From assembly GCF_012927045.1 (NCBI RefSeq), contig NZ_JABBFW010000034.1, forward strand, positions 1-58,780: a DNA stretch of 58,780 nt, read 5' to 3'. The stretch's first letter is position 1. Each line of letters opens with the position of its first letter. Positions 1 to 7,785 of the stretch are shown in pieces. The notes under the pieces were generated by a model. That model had not been told where the DNA came from. It saw nothing but the letters and a program-made list of their open reading frames with translations, and did no database searches. The DNA is from Azohydromonas caseinilytica. GTDB taxonomy: Bacteria > Pseudomonadota > Gammaproteobacteria > Burkholderiales > Burkholderiaceae_C. The position numbers were made by a program, and so were the translations under genes.

Positions 1-472
1 GGCGCTCGGCGCCGTAGTGCGCGCCCAGCCCGCCGGTGAACAGGCCGTAGCCGTAGGCCACGTGCACGATGTCGCCCGCGCGCCCGCCGGCGGCGCGGAT
101 GGAGCGCGCCACCAGGTTGGCCCAGGTGTCGATGTCGTTGCGCGTGTAACCCACGACGGTGGGCTTGCCGGTGGTGCCCGAGCTCGCGTGCACGCGCACC
201 ACCTGCTCGCGCGGCACGGCGAACATGCCAAACGGGTAGTTGTCGCGCAGCTCCTTCTTGGTGGTGAAGGGAAAGCGGGCGAGGTCCGCGAGCGACTTCA
301 GCTCGCTCGGGTGCACGCCGCGCTCGTCGAAGGCGCGGCGGTAGTGCGGCACGTTCTCGTAGGCGTGCTCCAGCGTGCGGCGCAGGCGCTGCAGCTGCAG
401 CGCCTGGATCTCGTCGCGGCTGGCGAGCTCGATGGGCTCCAGGTCGCCGGGGGCGGGCTGCTTGACGGGCAT
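1..472 (-). CDS. paaK: phenylacetate-CoA ligase, N-terminal part (gene runs off the window)
   Basis: Encodes about the first 157 residues of phenylacetate-CoA ligase, the ATP-dependent enzyme that makes phenylacetyl-CoA as the first step of aerobic phenylacetate breakdown in the cytoplasm. The visible protein starts [13 protein letters not shown] and contains the adenylation P-loop core [16 protein letters not shown] (about residues 95-110), followed by [14 protein letters not shown], typical of the PaaK branch of the ANL superfamily. The ATG at 472 is preceded by an AGGAGA ribosome site at about 479-484. The gene is truncated only because the window ends. It lies downstream of paaH on the same strand, with about 130 bp between them that includes a short GC hairpin (535-556), so the two are probably co-transcribed. 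Confidence 0.93.
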   Translation of the reverse strand, partial: MPVKQPAPGDLEPIELASRDEIQALQLQRLRRTLEHAYENVPHYRRAFDERGVHPSELKSLADLARFPFTTKKELRDNYPFGMFAVPREQVVRVHASSGTTGKPTVVGYTRNDIDTWANLVARSIRAAGGRAGDIVHVAYGYGLFTGGLGAHYGAER

Positions 473-606
473 GGCTTGTCTCCTGGGGTGTTGTCGTGGT
501 AGGTGCGGTCGGGTGAGCAGGCATGGCGCGGCCTGGCCGGCGCAGCCGTGCCGGCCGGCCTCCAGGGCGGTGGGAGCCAGAAGGCGTGCCCGGGCTCGGA
601 CGGATT

Positions 607-2133
607 TCAGGAATGGAAAGTGCCGCGCGCGTGCTGCAGCCGCGTCAGCAGCGGCGAGCGCCGGTAGCGCACTTCGCCGTAATGCGCCTGCAGGTGGCGC
701 AGCACGGTGGCGACGCGCGCCGCGCCCAGGGCATCGGCCCAGGCCAGGGGACCGAGCGGATAGGCGGTGCCCAGCCGCATGGCGGTGTCGATGTCGCGCG
801 CCGTGGCGCCCGACCAGGTGATCACGTCGGCCGCCTCGTTCGCCAGGCAGCACACGGTGCGCATCAGCACCAGGCCGGCCACGTCGTCCAGCGCCTGCAG
901 GCCGATGCCCGCGGCCTGCAGTACGGCCGCCAGCGTGGACAAGTGGGCTTCCGCACCCGCGCCGGCGGCGGCACCCAGCAGCGGCGTGGCGGCGAAGTCG
1001 CGGGCCAGGTCCAGCAACAGCAGCGGACCGTCCACCTCGGTGGCCGCCCGCTCGGTGGCGGTGCGCCCGTCGGTGAGCGCGACGCGCACACCGTCGAGCA
1101 ACAGCGTCTCGTCGGGCAGCGAAGCCTCGTACGCCACCGCCACGCCGGCCGCGCGCAGCCGCTCGACCAGCGGCGCCAGCAGTCCCAGGCGGCCGGCGCA
1201 GGCCACGGACGGCGCCACAGCAGCCGGTTCCACCAGCTCGACTCGCGGCGCCGGCACATCGGCGCCGTAGCGGTAGAAGCCCTGCCCGCTCTTGCGGCCG
1301 AAGCGGCCGCTGCGCGCCAGCTCCTGCTGGATCAGGCTGGGCGCAAAGCGCGCATCGAAGGCGGTGGCCTGGAACACGGATTCCGTCACCGACAGGTTCA
1401 CTTCCACGCCGATCAGGTCCATCAGCTCGAACGGCCCCATCGCGAAGCCGCCGGCCTCGCGCAGCAGCCGGTCGATGGCCGCCACCGGGGCGATGCGCTC
1501 GGCCAGCAGGCGCAGTCCTTCGGCGTAGTAGGGCCGGGCCACGCGGTTGACGATGAAACCGGGCGCGTTGGGCGCATCCACCGCAGTCTTGCCCCAGGCC
1601 TTGGACAAGGCATGCAGGGCCGGCACCAGCGCCGGATCGGTCTCCACCCCGCGAATGATCTCCACCAGCTTCATGCGCGTGGCCGGGTTGAAGAAGTGCC
1701 AGCCGATGAGGCGCTGCGGTCGCTTGAGGCCCTGCGCCACCGCGGTGACGGAAATCGACGAGGTGTTGGTGGCCAGCACGGCGTGCTCGCCCAGCACCTC
1801 CTCCAGCTGCCGGAACAGCGCCTGCTTGGGCTCCAGCTTCTCGACGATGGCCTCCACCGCCAGGCCGCAGCCTTCGAGCGCCTCCAACCGCTCCACCGCC
1901 ACCAGACGGGCCCGCACCGCGTCACGCTCGCCGGCCGCCATGCGCCCGCGCTGCACCGCCCCGTCGAGGTCCCGCGCGATGCGCTCCAGCGCCCGGGCCG
2001 CAGCGCCGGGATGCACATCGAACAGCCTCACCGTGTGGCCGGCCTGCGCGGCCAGCTGCGCGATGCCGGCGCCCATGCTGCCGGCGCCGATCACGGCCAC
2101 GCGGGTGGTGGCGTCCAGGGAAAAGGAATCCAT
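607..2133 (-). CDS. paaH: 3-hydroxyacyl-CoA dehydrogenase PaaH
   Basis: NAD-dependent 3-hydroxyadipyl-CoA dehydrogenase of the phenylacetate pathway, converting 3-hydroxyadipyl-CoA to 3-oxoadipyl-CoA. The N-terminal Rossmann fold shows [21 protein letters not shown]; the NTSS segment and [16 protein letters not shown] are characteristic of 3HCDH_N. The first 3HCDH_C domain contains [20 protein letters not shown] and [14 protein letters not shown], and a second C-terminal domain ends near the stop. At 508 residues it is slightly longer than the roughly 475-residue E. coli protein. The ATG at 2133 ([16 protein letters not shown]) fits the family N-terminus; the frame is open further upstream to about 2208 without homology, and no strong Shine-Dalgarno is visible, so the start is moderately certain. 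Neighbours paaK and paaN support the assignment. Confidence 0.92.
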   Translation of the reverse strand: MDSFSLDATTRVAVIGAGSMGAGIAQLAAQAGHTVRLFDVHPGAAARALERIARDLDGAVQRGRMAAGERDAVRARLVAVERLEALEGCGLAVEAIVEKLEPKQALFRQLEEVLGEHAVLATNTSSISVTAVAQGLKRPQRLIGWHFFNPATRMKLVEIIRGVETDPALVPALHALSKAWGKTAVDAPNAPGFIVNRVARPYYAEGLRLLAERIAPVAAIDRLLREAGGFAMGPFELMDLIGVEVNLSVTESVFQATAFDARFAPSLIQQELARSGRFGRKSGQGFYRYGADVPAPRVELVEPAAVAPSVACAGRLGLLAPLVERLRAAGVAVAYEASLPDETLLLDGVRVALTDGRTATERAATEVDGPLLLLDLARDFAATPLLGAAAGAGAEAHLSTLAAVLQAAGIGLQALDDVAGLVLMRTVCCLANEAADVITWSGATARDIDTAMRLGTAYPLGPLAWADALGAARVATVLRHLQAHYGEVRYRRSPLLTRLQHARGTFHS

Positions 2134-2226
2134 GCGTTTGATGCGAAAGAAGCAAGGGAGAGGAGAAAAGGCGAACGGGACGGCAACGGCGCCGGCCCGC
2201 AAAGGCACCGGCCGTCATGCCACTCA

Positions 2227-2255
2227 TTGACCGACCGGTCGGTTGATATTAAGGT
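2227..2255. promoter_or_regulatory. TetR-type palindromic operator between paaH and paaN
   Basis: A perfect 14-bp palindrome, ACCGACCGGTCGGT, lies at 2230-2243 in the divergent paaH/paaN intergenic region. From recall, this resembles operators of the TetR-family regulator PaaR that controls phenylacetate genes in Betaproteobacteria. On the plus strand it sits within a plausible but weak promoter (TTGACC at 2227-2232 and TAAGGT at 2250-2255, 17-bp spacer), so repressor binding would block RNA polymerase. The palindrome is seen directly; the regulator's identity is inferred, and no TetR gene is in the window. Confidence 0.75.
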
Positions 2256-2371
2256 GCGTCGAGTTTCCGGCGCAACCCGGATGCGCCCCGAGGAAAACCC
2301 TAGCCTGGCGGCGCGGCCTTTTGCCCTACGCGCCCGCGATTTCTCTGGAACGTCCCTGAAAAGCCGCCCCC

Positions 2372-4027
2372 ATGAACCTGTTCGACACGCACCGCCCCCT
2401 GCTCGATGCCGCCCTGCACGCCGCGCGCACCCGCGGCCACTGGACGCCCTTTCCGGAGATGCCTTCGCCGGCGGTCTACGGTGAGACGGCCCAGGCCGAC
2501 GGCGAGGCGGCAGTGGCCGCGCTGTTCGGCCGCGACTACCCGCTGGCGCAGCCCGGCGAAACCGGCCGGGTCGCGCCCGAGCGCTCGCCCTACGGCGTGA
2601 AGCTCGACATCCGCTACCCGGAATGCGAGCCGCAGGCGCTGGTGGCCGCCGCGCTGGCAGCCGAGCCCGGCTGGCAGGCGATGGGTCCCAAGGGCCGCGT
2701 CGGCCTGCTGCTGGAGGCGCTGCTGCGCATCCACCGCCGCAGCCACGAGCTCGCGCGCGCGGCCATGCTGACCACCGGCCAGGGCGCGCTGATGGCCTTC
2801 CAGTCCGCCGGCCCGCATGCGCAGGACCGCGCGCTGGAAGCCATCGCCTACGCCTGGAAGGCGATGGACGACGTGCCGGCCGAGGCGCTGTGGGACAAGC
2901 CGCAGGGCAAGCACCCGTCGCTGGTGATGAGGAAGCAGTTCGAGATCGTGGGCCGCGGCGTGGCGCTGGTGATCGGCTGCGCCACCTTCCCGACCTGGAA
3001 CACCTATCCGGGCCTGTTCGCCGCGCTGGCCACCGGCAATCCCGCCATCGTCAAGCCCCATCCGCAGTCGGTGCTGCCCGCGGCGTTGACGGTGAGCGTG
3101 CTGCGCGAGGTGCTGGCCGAGCAGGGGCTGGACCCCAACGTGGTGACCCTGGCCGTGAGCGAGCGCCCTGAGGTCACGCAGGCGCTGGCCACGCACCCGG
3201 CGGTGGCCTCCATCGACTTCACCGGCGGCAACGCCTTCGGCCGCTGGCTGCTGGAGCACGCCCGCCAGGCGCGGGTGTACGCCGAGATGGCGGGCGTCAA
3301 CACCGTGGTGGTCGAGTCCACCGACCAGTACGCCGCGATGCTGCAGAACCTGGCCTTCTCGCTGTGCCTCTACAGCGGGCAGATGTGCACCACCACGCAG
3401 AACCTGCTGGTGCCGCGCGAGGGCATCCGCACCGACGAAGGACACAAGAGCTTCGAGCAGTTCGGCCAGGACCTGGCCGCGGCCGTGAACAAGCTGGCCA
3501 CCAACCCCAAGATCGCCTCGTCCGTGCTGGGCGCCATCGTCTCCAGGGACGTCTGGCACCGGGTGGACGCGGCGCAGGGCGTGGGCCGCACGCTGCTGGC
3601 CTCTCGGCCGCTGCCGCACCCGGAGTTTCCGGAAGCGCAGGCGCGCACGCCGGTGATCGTGGCGCTGGACCAGGCCGACGCGGCGATCTACCGCATGGAG
3701 TGCTTCGGCCCCATCTCGTACGTGGTGGCCGTCGATTCGGCACAGGCCGCTGCGCAGCTGGCTGAGGACATGATCCGCGAGCATGGCGCGCTGACGCTGG
3801 GCGTCTACTCCACCGACGAGGCCTTCATCGGCCGCATGGAAGGCATGGGCCGCCGCGCCCGCGTGGCGCTGTCCGTGAACCTGACGCAGGGCGTCTACGT
3901 CAACCAGGCCGCCGCCTTCTCCGACTACCACGGCAGCGGCGGCAACCCGGCGGCCAACGCCAGCTACACCACGCTGGCCTTCGTCGCCGACCGCTTCGTG
4001 GTCGTGCAGCGCCGCCGCCACGTCTGA
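2372..4027 (+). CDS. paaN: phenylacetic acid degradation protein PaaN (aldehyde dehydrogenase family)
   Basis: A 551-residue aldehyde-dehydrogenase-superfamily protein of the PaaN type found in Burkholderiales phenylacetate clusters. It is proposed to act at the ring-opening/aldehyde-oxidation stage, after oxepin-CoA formation. Supporting segments are GVALVIGCATFPTWNTYPGLFAAL (cofactor region), NPAIVKPHPQSVLP, ASIDFTGGNAFG, the AEMAGVNTVVV loop, LYSGQMCTTTQNLLVP around the expected catalytic cysteine (about residue 335), and ECFGPISYVV. Unlike PaaZ of E. coli there is no C-terminal MaoC/hot-dog hydratase domain, which is why paaN was chosen over paaZ. It diverges from paaH across the palindromic operator. 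Immediately downstream is an integrase remnant, marking an old recombination junction. Confidence 0.88.
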   Translation: MNLFDTHRPLLDAALHAARTRGHWTPFPEMPSPAVYGETAQADGEAAVAALFGRDYPLAQPGETGRVAPERSPYGVKLDIRYPECEPQALVAAALAAEPGWQAMGPKGRVGLLLEALLRIHRRSHELARAAMLTTGQGALMAFQSAGPHAQDRALEAIAYAWKAMDDVPAEALWDKPQGKHPSLVMRKQFEIVGRGVALVIGCATFPTWNTYPGLFAALATGNPAIVKPHPQSVLPAALTVSVLREVLAEQGLDPNVVTLAVSERPEVTQALATHPAVASIDFTGGNAFGRWLLEHARQARVYAEMAGVNTVVVESTDQYAAMLQNLAFSLCLYSGQMCTTTQNLLVPREGIRTDEGHKSFEQFGQDLAAAVNKLATNPKIASSVLGAIVSRDVWHRVDAAQGVGRTLLASRPLPHPEFPEAQARTPVIVALDQADAAIYRMECFGPISYVVAVDSAQAAAQLAEDMIREHGALTLGVYSTDEAFIGRMEGMGRRARVALSVNLTQGVYVNQAAAFSDYHGSGGNPAANASYTTLAFVADRFVVVQRRRHV

Positions 4028-4069
4028 AGCGGCGCTGGCCGCGGCCCGCGGCAGCGCCCCAAGCCCACC

Positions 4070-4537
4070 GTGCCAATTGCGCCGCCCGTCGAGGCCGGCG
4101 CGCAGTGTGGACCCCTGCCGGCCGGGCGCATGAAGGGCGGGCGCAAGCACCGGGTGCCGCTGTCGCCCGCGGCGCTGGCGCTGCTGCGCGCCCTGCCCCG
4201 CCACGCGGACAACCTGCTGGTGTTCCCGGCGTCCCGCGGCGGCCTGCTCTCGGACATGACGCTGGCCGCGGTCCTGCGCCGCATGCAGGTCGACGCGGTG
4301 CCGCACGGCTTCCGCTCCACCTTCCGCGACTGGGCCGCTGCGCGCACGCAGTTCCCGCGCGAGGTGGCCGAGATGGCGCTGGCGCATGCCATCGGCGACA
4401 AGGTGGAGGCGGCCTACCGGCGTGGCGACCTGTTCGAGAAGCGGCGCCGGCTCATGGACGACTGGGCCGCCTTTCTGGACCGGCCGGACTTGCCCGGTCA
4501 GGCCACCCCACCGGACGGCCGGCAGCCTGCCGCCTGA
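4070..4537 (+). pseudogene. tyrosine recombinase (phage/island integrase), C-terminal fragment
   Basis: Only the C-terminal catalytic part of a P4-type tyrosine integrase remains. Recognisable pieces are MKGGRKHRVPLSPAALALL (about residue 20 on), the catalytic H-x-x-R box as HGFRSTFRDWAA, EMALAHAIGDKVEAAYRRGD with the candidate nucleophilic tyrosine, and the usual tail RRRLMDDWAAF. The N-terminal arm-binding and core-binding domains and the first catalytic arginine are missing; the residues before MKGG show no homology. It starts 42 bp after paaN, so it is probably the scar of an excised or decayed island. It cannot be an active recombinase. Confidence 0.85.
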
Positions 4538-4543
4538 CCAGGT

Positions 4544-4747
4544 TCATCCTGGCCGTGCCGCCTTGTCCCCGCTCGCAGCCGACCTGCTCATGCCCAGACG
4601 CAGGCTGCACTGGATGCGCGAGGGCTTGTTCTTGTCGGCGGCGCTGTCGCGGCGAACCGCGGCATGGCTCTCCGCTGGCGGTGCCGGTGCCACCGGGCCG
4701 ATCTCGACACCCATGGCCCGGATGCGCGGCATCGGGGAACCCGACAT
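4544..4747 (-). CDS. small ORF, unknown (doubtful)
   Basis: A 67-codon minus-strand frame beginning MSGSPMPRIRAMGVEIGPV, convergent with the integrase remnant. It has a charged C-terminal half (RRDSAADKNKPSRIQ) with residue use more protein-like than the surrounding shadow frames. I recognise no family, and there is no good ribosome site. It could be part of the decayed island or non-coding. The remaining stretch up to 4938 shows nothing else I can support. Confidence 0.25.
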   Translation of the reverse strand: MSGSPMPRIRAMGVEIGPVAPAPPAESHAAVRRDSAADKNKPSRIQCSLRLGMSRSAASGDKAARPG

Positions 4748-4938
4748 GAACGCTTCCAGCGCCGGCCGAGAGCCGAACAAGCGCAACCGGGCGGAGCAGA
4801 CGCTGCCTTGCTCTGCAGCGGCGCTGCCTCGACGGCGCCCAGCCGGCTCGCCCCCGCCGCGACAACCCCGCAGGCCTGGACGGCCGCTCACACGGCCTGC
4901 CTCCGGCGACGGGATCGGGCCTGGGCCGCCAGGCCCGC

Positions 4939-5709
4939 TCAGCCGCGGGCCCGGTACTCCGAGAAGATGCCCAGCTCCGTGTGACGCTCGACGCCGTGCA
5001 GGCCGTGACTGCCCAGCGTATGCATGACCTGTGCCGGTGGCACGCAGGCCTCGATCGTGTCCCAGTAGTAGCGCCAGAGCATGGGCGTGTCCTTGGCACG
5101 CGACACGGCCCGTGCCAGCAGCGGCACGACACCGCGCATGTAAGCCTTGAGCAGGGTGTGGGCCAGGCGGCCCTCGGGGCGGGTGATCTCCAGGATCAGC
5201 AGCCGACCGCCGGGCTTGAGCACGCGCCGGAACTCGGCCGCGGCCGCGCTGAAGTCGGCAATGTGCCGCAGCGCGTAGCCCATGACCACGAAGTCCGCGC
5301 TGGCGTCGGGTACCGGGATGTCCTCGGCCCGGCCCAGGCGGCACTCCACCGGCTGCTCGAAGCGGGCCTGCCGCATCATTCCCGGGCTCGGGTCCACGCC
5401 CACCAGGCGTTGCGGCTCCCCGGTGATCTTCAGGATCTCGCGCGATACCAGCCCGGTGCCCATGCCCACGTCCACCACCTGCAGCCCCGGCTTGAGCCCG
5501 GCGCGCAGCAGCGCCTGGCGGCGGTACCAGGAGCCCGTGCCCAGGCCCAGGATCTTCTCCAGCCGGTTGTAGTCCACCGCCGTGTCGTCGAAGGTGCGGC
5601 GCAGGAACGCCTCACGCATCGCGGCGTCGTCGGGCTGGTAATACTCGGGCAGCGGCGCGTGGGGCAGGCGTACCGGCGAGGCATCGCGGTCGGGCGAGGA
5701 AGATTGCAT
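4939..5709 (-). CDS. UbiE-like class I SAM methyltransferase, copy 1
   Basis: A 256-residue cytoplasmic class I SAM-dependent methyltransferase of the UbiE/MenG-like group. Motif I is VVDVGMGTGLVSREIL, the acidic loop is VGVDPSPGMM, motif II is DFVVMGYALRHIADF and motif III is VLKPGGRLLILE. The ATG at 5709 (MQSSSPDRD) aligns with the start of the neighbouring copy; a TTG at 5754 would add 15 residues. The target is unknown. Its position just before the aryl-polyene operon suggests methylation of the aryl head group or another polyketide-related quinone or phenol, but this is inference. It and copy 2 (5810-6583) are a tandem duplication, with roughly 20 residue differences by eye. Confidence 0.85.
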   Translation of the reverse strand: MQSSSPDRDASPVRLPHAPLPEYYQPDDAAMREAFLRRTFDDTAVDYNRLEKILGLGTGSWYRRQALLRAGLKPGLQVVDVGMGTGLVSREILKITGEPQRLVGVDPSPGMMRQARFEQPVECRLGRAEDIPVPDASADFVVMGYALRHIADFSAAAAEFRRVLKPGGRLLILEITRPEGRLAHTLLKAYMRGVVPLLARAVSRAKDTPMLWRYYWDTIEACVPPAQVMHTLGSHGLHGVERHTELGIFSEYRARG

Positions 5710-5809
5710 ATGAAGGCGGCGTGGCGGGCAGGTCGGGCCCGGGGCCATGGACAAGGGGTGCTGATGCTACCGCCTCGCCCCGGCCCGGCTGCCCTTGAAC
5801 TTCCGCCCG

Positions 5810-6583
5810 TCAGCCCCGGGCCCGGTACTCCGAGAAGATGCCCAGCTCCGTGTGACGCTCGACGCCGTGCAGGCCATGGTGGTCCAGCGTTCGCATGACC
5901 TGTGCCGGCGCCACGCAGGCCTCGATCGTGTCCCAGGAGTAGCGCCAGAGCAGGGCCGTATCCCTGGTACGCGACACGGCCCGTGCCAGCAGCGGCACGA
6001 CACCGCGCATGTAGGCCTTGAGCAGGGTGTGGGCCAGGCGGCCCTCGGGACGGGAGAACTCCAGGATCAGCAGCCGTCCACCGGGCTTGAGCACGCGCCG
6101 GAACTCGGCCGCAGCCGCGCTGAAGTCGGCAATGTGCCGCAGCGCGTAGCCCATGACCACGAAGTCCGCGCTGGCGTCGGGCACCGGGATGTCCTCGGCC
6201 CGCCCCAGGCGGCACTCCACCGGCTGCTCGAAGCGGGCCTGCCGCATCATTCCCGGGCTCGGGTCCACGCCCACCAGGCGTTGCGGCTCCCCGGTGATCT
6301 TCAAAATCTCGCGCGATACCAGCCCGGTGCCCATGCCCACGTCCACCACCTGCAGCCCCGGCTTGAGCCCGGCGCACAGCAGCGCCTGGCGGCGGTACCA
6401 GGAGCCCGTGCCCAGGCCGACGATCCTCTCCAGCCGGTTGTAGTCCACCGCCGCGTCGTCGAAGGTGCGGCGCAGGAACGCCTCACGCACCGTGGTGTCG
6501 TCGGGCGGGTAGTACGCGGGCAGCGGCGCGTGAGGCAGGCGCACGGGCGAGACCTCGGGATCGGGCAAGGGAGCGGGTGTCAT
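5810..6583 (-). CDS. UbiE-like class I SAM methyltransferase, copy 2
   Basis: A 257-residue paralogue of the methyltransferase at 4939-5709, with the same motifs (DVGMGTGLVSREIL, VGVDPSPGMM, VVMGYALRHIADF, VLKPGGRLLILEF). The start is taken at the ATG at 6583 (MTPAPLPDPEVSPVRLP), where homology to copy 1 begins; a longer frame upstream to 6766 has no homology. Differences between copies lie in the N-terminal 50 residues and the C-terminal third, while about 100 central residues are identical. It is transcribed divergently from the ACP gene at 6846, so the 262-bp gap holds promoters for both directions. Its substrate is unknown. Confidence 0.85.
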   Translation of the reverse strand: MTPAPLPDPEVSPVRLPHAPLPAYYPPDDTTVREAFLRRTFDDAAVDYNRLERIVGLGTGSWYRRQALLCAGLKPGLQVVDVGMGTGLVSREILKITGEPQRLVGVDPSPGMMRQARFEQPVECRLGRAEDIPVPDASADFVVMGYALRHIADFSAAAAEFRRVLKPGGRLLILEFSRPEGRLAHTLLKAYMRGVVPLLARAVSRTRDTALLWRYSWDTIEACVAPAQVMRTLDHHGLHGVERHTELGIFSEYRARG

Positions 6584-6797
6584 GGGGGAACTTCGCAGAC
6601 GGCTCGGGCGGACTGCGGGCAGCAGGCCACTGATGCTACTGCCCCGTCGCGGCGGCTTTCCGTCCTGGCTTGCCCCCATCGGACAACCCTGCCTCGGAGA
6701 ACGCGGGCGAGCGGCAACCGATGCGGGACCGCGGCAAGGCAGCACGACATCCCGGCCGGTGCGCACTCCGCCACGAGGCCCGCCCGGTGGGCACGAC

Positions 6798-6803
6798 TAC
6801 AAT
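6798..6803 (+). promoter_or_regulatory. candidate -10 element for the aryl-polyene operon
   Basis: TACAAT, a good -10 hexamer in otherwise very GC-rich DNA, lies about 43 bp before the chosen GTG start of the ACP gene. No convincing -35 hexamer is visible at the usual spacing, so this is a tentative promoter call. Confidence 0.4.
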
Positions 6804-6845
6804 CCGCCCCTTCTTTGAATGCAGTTTTCCGAGGAACACCACATC

Positions 6846-7145
6846 GTGTCTGCCACCGACGTGAAACCCGCCGGCGATGTGCTGCCGCCTTCCGTGCTGG
6901 AGCCCGAGCTGGCCGAACTCCTGGTCCGGGCCTTGAATCTGGAGATCAGCCCGGCCGATATCGACCCCACCGCGCCCCTGTACGGCGACGCCCTGGGGCT
7001 GGACTCCATCGACATCCTGGAGCTGGCGCTGGAGGTGTCGCAGCGCTACGGCTTCGAGCTTCGCTCCGACGACGAGAACAACCACAGGATCTTCGCCTCG
7101 CTGCGCAGCCTGGCCCTCCATATCGAGCAGCACCGCAAGCGTTGA
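6846..7145 (+). CDS. acyl carrier protein of the aryl-polyene cluster
   Basis: A 99-residue acyl carrier protein. The phosphopantetheine attachment site is GLDSIDILEL with Ser54, in a four-helix ACP context (PELAELLVRALNLEISPADID before it, SQRYGFELRSDDENN after it). The GTG at 6846 is chosen because GAGGA at 6831-6835 is well placed; an ATG at 6819 is in frame but has no ribosome site. It should carry the aryl starter and growing polyene during type II polyketide-like synthesis. Aryl-polyene clusters commonly have two adjacent ACP genes; only one is visible here. It is the first gene of an operon whose later genes mostly overlap by 4 nt. Confidence 0.88.
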   Translation: MSATDVKPAGDVLPPSVLEPELAELLVRALNLEISPADIDPTAPLYGDALGLDSIDILELALEVSQRYGFELRSDDENNHRIFASLRSLALHIEQHRKR

Positions 7146-7155
7146 GCGGATCGTC

Positions 7156-7785
7156 ATGACGCATTGGCAGCTGGGCCTGGCGCTGCTGGGCGTCATCGCT
7201 TACTCGCTGCTGTCTCATGTCCTGATGCTGCACGCGGCCCATGAACCCTGGGCCGTGGCCGCGCTGCTGGGCCCGCTGCTGGCCATGGTCGGCGCGGTGG
7301 CCTGGCGCGGCCGGCATCGCCTCGGGATGTGGGCCGTGCTGCTGGCCGCGCTGGCCCTGCTGGTCGTGGCCCTGCGCGGTGGCGTCGGCGACGTGAAGCT
7401 GCTGTACCTGGTGCAGCATGCCGGCGTCCACGCCGCGCTGGGCGCCAGCTTCGGTCTCACGCTGGCCGGTCCGGGCCCGTCGGCCATCGGCCGCGTGGCG
7501 CAGCAGGTGCACGGCACGCTGCAGCCGGGCATGGCGCGCTACACCTGGCACGTCACGCTGGTGTGGACGCTGTACTTCTTTGCCATGGCCACGGGCTCGG
7601 TGGCGCTGTACCTGTGGGGGCCGTGGGACGCCTGGTCGCTGCTGGCCAACCTGGTCACGCCGGTGGCCATCGCTGTGCTGTTCGTGGGCGAACACCTGTT
7701 GCGCTACCGGCTGCACCCGGAATTCGAACGCGTCTCGCTGCTCGACACGGTGCGCGCCTACCGCAACGTGCCCGCCGACCGATGA
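7156..7785 (+). CDS. COG4648-type membrane protein of aryl-polyene clusters
   Basis: A 209-residue integral membrane protein with about six hydrophobic segments (for example LGLALLGVIAYSLLSHVLML, AVLLAALALLVVALRGG, LVWTLYFFAMATGSVALYLW, LANLVTPVAIAVLFVGEHLLRY). The family, usually annotated COG4648 and sometimes mislabelled as a gyrase subunit, recurs between the ACP and the ligase in aryl-polyene clusters; its biochemical role is unknown. The C-terminal LHPEFERVSLLDTVRAY is a conserved-looking cytoplasmic tail. Its stop overlaps the next start as ATGA. Confidence 0.8.
   Translation: MTHWQLGLALLGVIAYSLLSHVLMLHAAHEPWAVAALLGPLLAMVGAVAWRGRHRLGMWAVLLAALALLVVALRGGVGDVKLLYLVQHAGVHAALGASFGLTLAGPGPSAIGRVAQQVHGTLQPGMARYTWHVTLVWTLYFFAMATGSVALYLWGPWDAWSLLANLVTPVAIAVLFVGEHLLRYRLHPEFERVSLLDTVRAYRNVPADR

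Larger units (their letters stand above)
4939..6583. repeat. tandem direct duplication of a methyltransferase gene
   Basis: The segments 4939-5709 and 5810-6583 are direct repeats of one gene, separated by 100 bp of unrelated sequence. The DNA over the SAM-binding core (about 5220-5510 versus 6090-6380) differs at only a handful of silent positions, whereas both ends are clearly diverged. This mosaic is what gene conversion between tandem copies produces. Confidence 0.85.

Noticed and set aside
523-2484. 653-codon open frame opposite paaH
   Set aside because: Arginine/glutamine-rich antisense shadow of a clear 3-hydroxyacyl-CoA dehydrogenase; no homology or ribosome site.
2372-4027. PaaZ (bifunctional ring-opening enzyme) assignment
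   Set aside because: The protein stops after the aldehyde-dehydrogenase domain at 551 residues and lacks the C-terminal hot-dog hydratase domain, so PaaN fits better.
2300-4387. 695-codon minus-strand frame across paaN
   Set aside because: Antisense of a well-supported ALDH-family gene; composition (H, R, G, Q rich) is typical of GC-driven shadow frames.
6584-6766. Longer start for methyltransferase copy 2
   Set aside because: The extra N-terminal 60 residues have no counterpart in copy 1 and no family similarity.
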